Assembly (NCBI GenBank): GCA_030632625.1
Contig: DAOVUK010000176.1
Span: forward strand, 1 to 6,825
DNA: 6,825 nucleotides
Reading direction: 5' to 3'
Source: Gammaproteobacteria bacterium
Lineage (GTDB): Bacteria > Pseudomonadota > Gammaproteobacteria > GRL18
Under the pieces are notes generated by a model. The model saw only the letters and a program-made list of their open reading frames with translations, ran no database searches and was not told where the DNA came from. This document shows positions 1 to 5,392 of the stretch, piece after piece. Both the position numbers and the translations under genes were made by a program. The stretch's first letter is position 1. Each line of letters begins with the position of its first letter.

Positions 1-119
1 ACGATTTACTGGATATTACCAATGGTATGGAAGTTGATTTTGTTGAGATTGAAGGTGAAGATAATCAATTTATTTTTAAGAATCCTAATGATCCTACTTA
101 CCAGGCACCCACAGAATAA
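1..119 (+). CDS. C-terminal end of an IscA/ErpA/HesB-like protein (partial)
   Basis: An open frame enters from the left edge (first full codon at 3) and ends with TAA at 117-119, leaving 38 residues. The pattern NGMEVDFVE, then a short variable stretch, then FIFKNPN matches the end of A-type iron-sulfur carriers, where a G-x-x-VDY/F-x-E strand is followed by G-F-x-x-x-NPN. In IscA, SufA and ErpA the NPN is followed by a CGCG motif that supplies cluster ligands. Here the tail is DPTYQAPTE with no cysteine. It may therefore be a carrier relative that does not bind clusters in the usual way, as reported for the DsrR protein of sulfur oxidisers, or a degenerate paralogue. The first conserved cysteine lies outside the window. 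Only 41 bp without an evident promoter separate it from the next gene, so co-transcription is possible. The family call rests on one short motif. Confidence 0.5.
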   Translation, partial: DLLDITNGMEVDFVEIEGEDNQFIFKNPNDPTYQAPTE

Positions 120-160
120 AAAGATAGTATTAAGCGTTAAGCAAAAACACTAGAAACGAT

Positions 161-1789
161 ATGCCTCTTGAACAAATAAAACCATACGCCAGAAAATCTG
201 AGGATTTAAGCCGTCAGCCTATCCGACTGAAGTACAGTCGTTTATTTTTACCGCTTGTCACTCTGGGTTTGCTGCTCATTGCCCTCTCAGGGCTCAATTT
301 TTTAGAGCTCAATCATATTATTAGCAACCATAGCCTGCTGCTCTGGCTCAACCTGATATTTTTGCTTTCGGGGCTATTCATTATTTTTCGCATTTCCTTT
401 TTAATCCGCCATGATCTGGTCACACCTTTTATTCATTTGCGCAACTGGGCACTGCAAATGAAAAAAAAGCAGTACAGTGCCCGTCTGCCAATGCCCAAAA
501 AAGGTGAATTTGCTAAACTGGCCGTCGATATCAACTCCTTGAGTGATAAGCTGCAAAGCCTGTCTGCCGAATTTCAGTCTGAAGTTGATAAACAAATACA
601 CAAAGTAGAAGAAAAAAATCACTCTCTGAATATACTTTACGAAGTGGCCACTTCAATCAACCGCTCCGAAGATCTTGAAGATCTTTTATCTCGCTTTTTA
701 CAAATGCTGGTCAGTTTAACCAATGCCCGGGCTGGTACAGTACGCTTACGTACTGATAATGATCAATTAAAAATGGTCGCATCAATAGGGCTGAATGAAC
801 AATTTGTCAGAGAAGAACGGTTTGTTCCCATAAAACGCTGTCTTTGTGGTACTTCACTGACTCAAGGTTCGGTTGAATGCAGTGTGTCAATTAAAAACTG
901 TACTAAATTGTCAGGTACCATGTTATTTGACGGTGATGATGCGGAAATTATTGCCGTACCATTAGAACATCAGGGTGTACACCTTGGCATTTATAATCTT
1001 TTTATTGATAAACCCAATGTCTATATGAGTGAAGACCTGTCAGAATTATTAACCAGTATCGGCAAACATCTGGGTATGGCCATTGAAAAGGCGCGTCTGG
1101 ACAAGGATACCCGACAGCACTCTGTCATGAAAGAAAGAACCTTACTAGCGCATGAACTACATGACTCCCTGGCACAAACATTAGCCAGTTTAAGATTCCA
1201 GGTCACCATTCTTGAAGAGAATATTCTGGAAAAAATACCGGTTGAACGGGAAGAAGTCACTCGTCTGCATGAAAGCATTGATGAGGCCTATCGTGAAGTA
1301 CGGGGTCTTATTACCCATTTTAGAGCACCCATGAACAAACGCGGACTTATTCCTGCCCTGGAACAGTTAATTTCTGACTTTCAATCCAATCATAACATTC
1401 CAATCTTCTTCCAGAACGAATGGTCTATGGATTTAAAATCAGAACAGGAATTTCAGATTGTGCGAATCGTCCAGGAATCCCTGGCTAATGTCGGTAAGCA
1501 TAGCCGGGCTCGTACTGTCCGAATTCTGGCCCGCAGCCCAAATTCAGCAACCTTGCCGAACAATAAAAATTGTGAAATACTGATTGAGGATGATGGCATT
1601 GGTATGGAAAGCCCCACTATGACCAATAGTCTGGGTGAACATATTGGCCTGAGTGTTATGGAAGAACGGGCACGACGTATTGGCGGGAAGATTTCAATTG
1701 AGACAGAGTCTGGTGAGGGGACGCAAATTCTGTTAACATTTCCACCTCAGGTTGCTGTTGAAAAATCAGTTAAATTTTTCCCTGATTGA
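161..1789 (+). CDS. NarX-like membrane sensor histidine kinase (HAMP-GAF-HisKA_3-HATPase)
   Basis: This 542-residue kinase is the likely sensor partner of the NarL-type regulator encoded next. It would autophosphorylate on His334 and hand the phosphate to that protein. Two hydrophobic segments (about 27-48 and 58-82) are joined by a loop of only about ten residues, so the long periplasmic nitrate-binding domain of NarX/NarQ is absent. A HAMP domain (about 82-134) and a helical linker (135-158) lead to a GAF-like domain (about 165-312). This holds four cysteines at 227, 229, 240 and 247. The H-box HELHDSLAQTLA (331-342) is typical of the HisKA_3/NarX class. The ATPase domain shows an N-box around Asn443, G1 DDGIG (477-481), GLSVMEERA (496-504) and GEGT (518-521). 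The ATG at 161 is the only plausible start, because an in-frame stop lies at 131-133 with no other start codon between. No clear ribosome site precedes it. The kinase class is certain; the signal is unknown and need not be nitrate. Confidence 0.93.
   Translation: MPLEQIKPYARKSEDLSRQPIRLKYSRLFLPLVTLGLLLIALSGLNFLELNHIISNHSLLLWLNLIFLLSGLFIIFRISFLIRHDLVTPFIHLRNWALQMKKKQYSARLPMPKKGEFAKLAVDINSLSDKLQSLSAEFQSEVDKQIHKVEEKNHSLNILYEVATSINRSEDLEDLLSRFLQMLVSLTNARAGTVRLRTDNDQLKMVASIGLNEQFVREERFVPIKRCLCGTSLTQGSVECSVSIKNCTKLSGTMLFDGDDAEIIAVPLEHQGVHLGIYNLFIDKPNVYMSEDLSELLTSIGKHLGMAIEKARLDKDTRQHSVMKERTLLAHELHDSLAQTLASLRFQVTILEENILEKIPVEREEVTRLHESIDEAYREVRGLITHFRAPMNKRGLIPALEQLISDFQSNHNIPIFFQNEWSMDLKSEQEFQIVRIVQESLANVGKHSRARTVRILARSPNSATLPNNKNCEILIEDDGIGMESPTMTNSLGEHIGLSVMEERARRIGGKISIETESGEGTQILLTFPPQVAVEKSVKFFPD
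668..685 (+). repeat. Perfect 9-bp tandem duplication inside the kinase gene
   Basis: GAAGATCTT occurs twice in direct succession (668-676 and 677-685). It is in frame and encodes Glu-Asp-Leu twice (residues 170-175), at the start of the GAF-like domain. GAF domains often begin with a leucine-rich acidic helix, so the duplication fits the fold and does not disturb the gene. It may be a recent slippage duplication or simply codon coincidence. Confidence 0.6.
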
Positions 1790-1817
1790 ATGAGTTCAGA
1801 AAAAACTTCTGTATAAT
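1786..1817 (+). promoter_or_regulatory. Weak promoter candidate ahead of the response regulator gene
   Basis: A perfect TATAAT lies at 1812-1817 in the 65-bp gap before the regulator gene. The best -35-like hexamer is TTGAAT at 1786-1791, but the 20-bp spacing is too long. ATGAGT at 1790-1795 has 16-bp spacing but only three matching bases. The gap also has a small dyad, CAGAA and TTCTG separated by five bases. The element could give separate expression of the regulator, or be a chance hit in A+T-rich DNA within a two-gene operon. Confidence 0.25.
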
Positions 1818-1854
1818 AATTAGCTAATGGCTTCTAACAAAAAAGACAAAAATT

Positions 1855-2511
1855 ATGCGCGTTTTATTAATTGATGATCATACTCTTTTTCGGGCAGGCC
1901 TTCAGGGTTTACTGGAAAGAATGGGAATAGAAGTTATTGCCAGTGCAGGCAGTGGTCAGGAAGGTTTAAAAATTGTCAGTGAAAAAAAACCGGATGTGGT
2001 GCTGCTTGATATGCGTATGCCCGATATGGATGGCCTTGAGGTATTAAAAAAACTACGTGAACAAGGCGAAGAAATGCCCATAGCCATTCTGACCACTGTT
2101 GACGACGAACGTGATTTGATTGAAGCCCTGCAATGTGGTGCACAGGGTTTTTTACTCAAAGGCATGCAGCCTGATGAATTAGTGACTGCTTTACAGGACA
2201 TTCACGCTGGTAAAACAGTCGTCGCACCTGATTTAACCCCTATTTTAGCTAAAGTCGTTCAGGGACATGTTCTCCCTGATCCAGAACCCAGTCCATTTTC
2301 TGAATTAACACCCAGAGAAACAGAAATCTTATTTCTCCTGGCTGAAGGTCAGAGTAACAAGGTCATTGCCAGAAATCTGGATATTTCAGATGGTACGGTA
2401 AAATTACATGTTAAGGCCATTTTACGCAAACTGAATATCCATTCCCGTGTCGAGGCGGCGGTTATGGCCGTGCAGCATGGCCTGTTAAAAAAAGCAGCAA
2501 AAAAGACTTAA
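1855..2511 (+). CDS. narL: NarL-family two-component response regulator (REC + LuxR-type HTH)
   Basis: This 218-residue protein is a transcription factor switched by phosphorylation, very probably by the kinase encoded 65 bp upstream. The receiver domain (about 1-118) has the acidic pair Asp7-Asp8, the phosphoacceptor Asp52 in LLDMRMP, Thr80/Thr81 and Lys102 in FLLKG, so all active-site residues are present. The C-terminal LuxR/GerE helix-turn-helix begins with LTPRETEIL (151-159). It continues with NKVIARNLDISDGTVKLHVK (168-187) and SRVEAAV (197-203), which closely follow the NarL signature of enterobacteria. A basic tail (KKAAKKT) ends the protein. Length is normal for the family. The start MRVLLIDDH at 1855 is the standard receiver start, although only an A-rich stretch and no true Shine-Dalgarno precedes it. 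The family is certain. The narL symbol rests on the DNA-binding domain and pairing; since the partner kinase lacks a nitrate sensor domain, the stimulus may differ from that of E. coli NarL. Confidence 0.93.
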   Translation: MRVLLIDDHTLFRAGLQGLLERMGIEVIASAGSGQEGLKIVSEKKPDVVLLDMRMPDMDGLEVLKKLREQGEEMPIAILTTVDDERDLIEALQCGAQGFLLKGMQPDELVTALQDIHAGKTVVAPDLTPILAKVVQGHVLPDPEPSPFSELTPRETEILFLLAEGQSNKVIARNLDISDGTVKLHVKAILRKLNIHSRVEAAVMAVQHGLLKKAAKKT

Positions 2512-2564
2512 ACCTGACATCTAAACCCCTCAGCCCAGAAAAGATAACATAACAGTAATTATAT

Positions 2565-2596
2565 TTAATATTAGTACTTATTAATGATATAATATT
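2565..2596 (+). repeat. Overlapping A+T dyads downstream of the regulator gene
   Basis: AATATTA (2567-2573) is the exact reverse complement of TAATATT (2590-2596). A second dyad, TTAATA (2565-2570) with TATTAA (2579-2584), overlaps it and encloses AGTACT. A T-rich tract ends about 17 bases further on. The stems are all A/T and the T run is not adjacent, so this would be a poor terminator. It could equally be an operator-like dyad or chance in A+T-rich DNA. TACTTAT at 2575-2581 fits the NarL heptamer consensus TACYYMT. Confidence 0.25.
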
Positions 2597-2611
2597 GTAA
2601 ATTTTGTTTTT

Positions 2612-2641
2612 TTGACATCCCGGATAATAATGGATTGTAAT
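2612..2641 (+). promoter_or_regulatory. Sigma70-type promoter candidate for the hybrid kinase gene
   Basis: A perfect -35 hexamer TTGACA (2612-2617) is followed after 18 bp by TGTAAT (2636-2641), five of six bases matching the -10 consensus. Transcription would begin near 2648, leaving an untranslated leader of about 175 bases before the ATG at 2825. The box match is good and the location is intergenic and correctly oriented. The long leader is unusual and could hold further control. Confidence 0.5.
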
Positions 2642-2764
2642 CTGGACACTTTCAGTCATGTCCTGTTAATTGATTATGCGCTTTTAATAAAGAAAAGGAT
2701 TTCCCATTCACTAATTTCGGCAGCACCCTGAAAAATAGTTTTAATCTGGTTTTGATGAGGTATT

Positions 2765-2789
2765 TTGACAATAACCAGTAAAATATAAT
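2765..2789 (+). promoter_or_regulatory. Consensus TTGACA and TATAAT with 13-bp spacing
   Basis: Both hexamers are perfect (2765-2770 and 2784-2789), but only 13 bp separate them, against the usual 16-18. No better-spaced -35 was found for this TATAAT and no TGn extension precedes it. If active it would give a short leader of roughly 30 bases for the hybrid kinase gene. As it stands it is more likely a poor promoter or a chance pair. Confidence 0.2.
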
Positions 2790-2824
2790 TCCAGCCGTCA
2801 TGAAATAGTCGATGATTTACAAAT

Positions 2825-5269
2825 ATGATTTCTAAATTTAAAAATTTATCAGTAAAATTTAAACTGATTTTAATGATGAGTATTGCTTCAGCGATCAGTC
2901 TGATTCTGGTTTCATCAGCAGTCATATTTAATGAAACTCAACGCGCCAATACCGACACAATTAAAGAACTCACTGCATTAGCGGATGTTGTTGGCTGGAA
3001 TAGTGCTGCCGCTATGGCTTTTTATGACTCAGAAGCCACGCTTGAAACACTTAAAGCATTGAGTAATCATTCTGATATCGTGGCAACCAGTTTATGTGAC
3101 AGCAATGGTAAACTTTTTAGCCAGTACATTTCACCGGCATATACAGGCAAGCTATCCTTCAAACAATTAAAGCTCAATGCCTGGCAATGTAATGTCCATA
3201 GACAACCAAGCATCAGCAGCACCTTCCACCTGATCAGCCGTGAAATTAAATTACAGGGTGAGTCTGTTGGTTCAATTCACATTGTCTATCAGCAAAATGC
3301 ATTACTAAAACGATTAAATGATTATTATATGCTCATCACATCCATTGCTATCATCTCTTTTCTCATTGTTATCGTTATCTCCACCAAGCTGCAAAGAGTT
3401 TTTACCACGCCATTAAGTGAATTAATGCAGACCATGAAATCTGTTTCCCTGGAGAAAAAATACAATATTCGTGCAAAAAAAATAAGTGGCGATGAATATG
3501 GCACTCTGGTTGATGTATTTAATGAAATGCTTAATGAAATTCAACAACGTGACAGCCAGTTAGGCAGCTATAGTCAGCGTCTGGAAACAAAAGTAGCGGC
3601 TCGAACCAAAGATCTCTATAAAAAGAACCAGGAATTGCAAAGCATTACCATTGAAGCCCTGCAGGCAAAAAATATTGCTGAAAAAGCCAATCTGGTAAAA
3701 AGTGAATTCATGGCAACGATCAGTCACGAAATCAGAACACCAATGAATGGTGTTCTGGGTATGGTAGAAATATTATTGCGCAGCAAATTGACTGAAAAAC
3801 AGATTAAACTGCTCAAAACTGTGCAGCGTTCAGGCAAGTCATTATTAATAATTATCAATGAAATTCTGGATTTTTCTAAATTTGAATCAGGAAAATTAGC
3901 CCTGGAAAAACAGGCTTTCAGACCCCACAATCTATTGCATGAAACTTTAGAACTTTTTACTGAAGATGCTAAATTTAAAGGGTTAATATTACGCTCTGAA
4001 TTTAATATAGATGAGCATCTGGTACTGATAGGTGACAAAAACCGTCTGCAGCAGATCATTACAAACCTGCTCAATAATGCCATAAAATTTACTGCTAAAG
4101 GTGAAGTAATACTACGTTGCTCCATTCCTGAATTAGCTCAGGCAGAGTTTGTTCATGAGAACGATAGTAAGCACATCCGCCTGTTTTTTGAAGTCGATGA
4201 CAGCGGTATCGGCATCCCGTATGAGAAACAGGGGATTATTTTTGATTCTTTCTCCCAGGTTGACAGCACCACCACGCGTGAGTTTGGTGGTACCGGTCTG
4301 GGCTTAGCTATCTGTCAGCAGCTGGTCACATTGATGGGTGGTGATATTGGCGTCAACAGCAGTTATGGTTTTGGTGCCTCATTCTGGTTTACCGCTACCC
4401 TGGAACTGGGCGATAACGATCTATTACCGCAAGCCGCCACAAAACACCCGTGCGCTCAGGAAACAGCACAATTTTCTGCCACGATTTTAGTGGCTGAAGA
4501 TAACCTGGTTAATCAGGAGCTGGCAAAAACCATGCTGGAGATCTTAGGCTGTCAGGTGCTGCTTGCCGGCAATGGCGCCGAGGCAATAAAGATCGCTGCC
4601 AGGAAACCGCTGGATTTAATTTTTATGGACTGCCATATGCCGCAAATCGACGGTTTCAAAGCAACTGCCCATATCCGATCGCAAAAGAACCCTGCTCTGA
4701 ATTTTGACCAGTTACCCATCATAGCACTGACTGCGGATATCAGGCAGGGTATACAAAAACAATGCAGTCATTCAGGCATGAATGACTATCTCAGCAAGCC
4801 CTTTACTCTTAATAAACTGGCTGAAAAATTAACTCAATGGCTTGATACTAAACAGCATCTGCCCCCTATTATTACTTTCAAAGAAGCCGATATAACAGGC
4901 ACTGGAAAAGCAATTGAGCAAAAATCCTGGAATGTCATACAGGAACTGCAACGACCCGAACAACCCGACATCTTACACAAGCTGATCACTATTTATCTGG
5001 AAAACACCCCGGTTCTCATTGAACTGCTGACTCAGTCGGCCAGTGATATGGATGCGGCCTCTTTCTCAGAAACCGCTCACACCATAAAATCCAGTAGTAA
5101 AAACCTTGGCGCGATTAAACTGGCCCGGCTTTGTGAGCAAGCTGAATGCAATTCCAAAGAAAAAAATCAGACCAGAGCCTTTGAGTTAATCAATAAAATC
5201 AAACAGGAATACCAATTGGTTGAGGCCGAATTAAAAGAAGAGATAAGCCAGAAACCAGCGGAAATCTGA
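2825..5269 (+). CDS. Tripartite hybrid sensor histidine kinase (CHASE8-like, HAMP, HisKA, HATPase, REC, HPt)
   Basis: This 814-residue inner-membrane protein contains a phosphorelay that would end by phosphorylating a separate response regulator. A membrane segment (about 12-35) precedes a periplasmic domain (about 36-165). Its pattern, VVGWNSAAAMAFYD (55-68) followed by SLCDSNGKLFSQY (89-101), resembles the CHASE8 sensor domain. A second membrane segment (167-187), HAMP (about 188-242) and a coiled coil (about 243-292) follow. The kinase core has SHEIRTPMNG (300-309; His301), NLLNNAIKFT (414-423), DDSGIGIP (458-465), FDSFSQVD (473-480) and GGTGLGLAI (488-496). The receiver (about 552-672) keeps Asp559, phosphoacceptor Asp602, Thr636 and Lys658. 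The HPt domain has AHTIKSSSKNLGA (751-763; His752). Order and length match the BarA/TorS-like unorthodox class, and nothing looks broken. The ATG at 2825 is the first start after an in-frame stop at 2813-2815. No ribosome site is evident. No receiver-output partner lies beside it, and the ligand is unknown. Confidence 0.93.
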   Translation: MISKFKNLSVKFKLILMMSIASAISLILVSSAVIFNETQRANTDTIKELTALADVVGWNSAAAMAFYDSEATLETLKALSNHSDIVATSLCDSNGKLFSQYISPAYTGKLSFKQLKLNAWQCNVHRQPSISSTFHLISREIKLQGESVGSIHIVYQQNALLKRLNDYYMLITSIAIISFLIVIVISTKLQRVFTTPLSELMQTMKSVSLEKKYNIRAKKISGDEYGTLVDVFNEMLNEIQQRDSQLGSYSQRLETKVAARTKDLYKKNQELQSITIEALQAKNIAEKANLVKSEFMATISHEIRTPMNGVLGMVEILLRSKLTEKQIKLLKTVQRSGKSLLIIINEILDFSKFESGKLALEKQAFRPHNLLHETLELFTEDAKFKGLILRSEFNIDEHLVLIGDKNRLQQIITNLLNNAIKFTAKGEVILRCSIPELAQAEFVHENDSKHIRLFFEVDDSGIGIPYEKQGIIFDSFSQVDSTTTREFGGTGLGLAICQQLVTLMGGDIGVNSSYGFGASFWFTATLELGDNDLLPQAATKHPCAQETAQFSATILVAEDNLVNQELAKTMLEILGCQVLLAGNGAEAIKIAARKPLDLIFMDCHMPQIDGFKATAHIRSQKNPALNFDQLPIIALTADIRQGIQKQCSHSGMNDYLSKPFTLNKLAEKLTQWLDTKQHLPPIITFKEADITGTGKAIEQKSWNVIQELQRPEQPDILHKLITIYLENTPVLIELLTQSASDMDAASFSETAHTIKSSSKNLGAIKLARLCEQAECNSKEKNQTRAFELINKIKQEYQLVEAELKEEISQKPAEI
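3733..3757 (+). repeat. Perfect 10-bp inverted repeat over the H-box codons
   Basis: CAGAACACCA (3733-3742) is the exact reverse complement of TGGTGTTCTG (3748-3757), with a 5-base loop. A T-G pair could extend the stem by one. It covers the codons for RTPMNGVL just after the phosphorylated His301 codon (3725-3727). Part of the complementarity follows from the amino acids: Thr-Pro (ACN CCN) and Gly-Val (GGN GTN) are naturally complementary. The matched third positions and the Arg and Leu codons extend it. Confidence 0.6.
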
Positions 5270-5279
5270 ATAAATTTAT

Positions 5280-5307
5280 TTGACAATTTTCTGGCCTGAG
5301 CCATAAT
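5280..5307 (+). promoter_or_regulatory. Sigma70-type promoter candidate for the phosphorylase gene
   Basis: TTGACA (5280-5285), 16 bp, then CATAAT (5302-5307) matches the consensus in eleven of twelve bases with allowed spacing. It begins 11 bases after the hybrid kinase stop codon and points at the phosphorylase gene. Transcription would start near 5314, giving a leader of about 80 bases. A small dyad, TGGC and GCCA (5292-5303) around a 4-base loop, lies in the spacer and overlaps the -10 box; it could be an operator or chance. No intrinsic terminator separates the kinase gene from this promoter, so read-through is possible. Confidence 0.6.
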
Positions 5308-5332
5308 ACCCGAATTCAGTGCAAGAATCAGG

Positions 5333-5360
5333 TAGTGTATGTACCCAAATTGCAACACTA
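5333..5360 (+). repeat. 6-bp inverted repeat in the phosphorylase leader
   Basis: TAGTGT (5333-5338) and ACACTA (5355-5360) are exact reverse complements with a 16-base loop. In the predicted transcript the loop would hold the ATG of a possible short leader ORF. The stem is short and may be weak. Confidence 0.3.
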
Positions 5361-5365
5361 GCTAA
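5339..5365 (+). other. Possible 8-codon leader ORF (MYPNCNTS)
   Basis: The ATG at 5339 follows AGG (5330-5332) by six bases, which is a usable ribosome-site spacing, and the frame stops with TAA at 5363-5365. It lies inside the predicted leader of the phosphorylase mRNA. The phosphorylase start itself has only a weak GAG upstream. The peptide has no run of one amino acid of the kind seen in attenuator leaders. It may be chance. Confidence 0.2.
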
Positions 5366-5392
5366 TAATAATTCAACCAGACGAGTCCCTAT

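Larger units (their letters stand above)
2512..2824 (+). other. A+T-rich intergenic region (313 bp)
   Basis: No convincing gene is present on either strand. Open frames here are short and lack family features. The region holds overlapping A+T dyads at 2565-2596, a T-rich tract (2601-2613), a sigma70-like promoter candidate (2612-2641) and a second pair of consensus boxes with wrong spacing (2765-2789). No GC-rich hairpin followed by a T run was seen, so no classical intrinsic terminator separates the regulator gene from the hybrid kinase gene. Confidence 0.7.

Noticed and set aside
130..142. TTAAGC repeated with one base between (130-135 and 137-142) before the first kinase gene.
   Set aside because: The unit is only six bases in A+T-rich DNA, with no promoter boxes or known operator pattern around it.
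1868..1882. Half FNR-like TTGAT sequences, including TTGATGATCATACT at the start of the regulator gene.
   Set aside because: None has the matching ATCAA half at the right distance, and this one lies in coding sequence for the receiver motif.
2776..2862. Near-identical 13-base A-rich strings beginning CAGTAAAAT at 2776 and 2850.
   Set aside because: Low-complexity similarity, with one copy in the gap and one in coding sequence; no repeat family structure.
2462..2925. Two minus-strand open frames covering the gap before the hybrid kinase (2462-2659 and 2674-2925).
   Set aside because: Each runs into a real gene on the other strand, the A+T-rich composition gives odd Ile/Phe-rich translations, and no domain or ribosome site was seen.
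3724..4125. A 133-codon minus-strand open frame within the hybrid kinase gene.
   Set aside because: It is the antisense shadow of the conserved HisKA and ATPase region, and no promoter or family motif supports it.
4563..4572. 10-bp palindrome TTGCCGGCAA in the receiver domain of the hybrid kinase gene.
   Set aside because: A single isolated palindrome inside conserved coding sequence, with no sign of site function.
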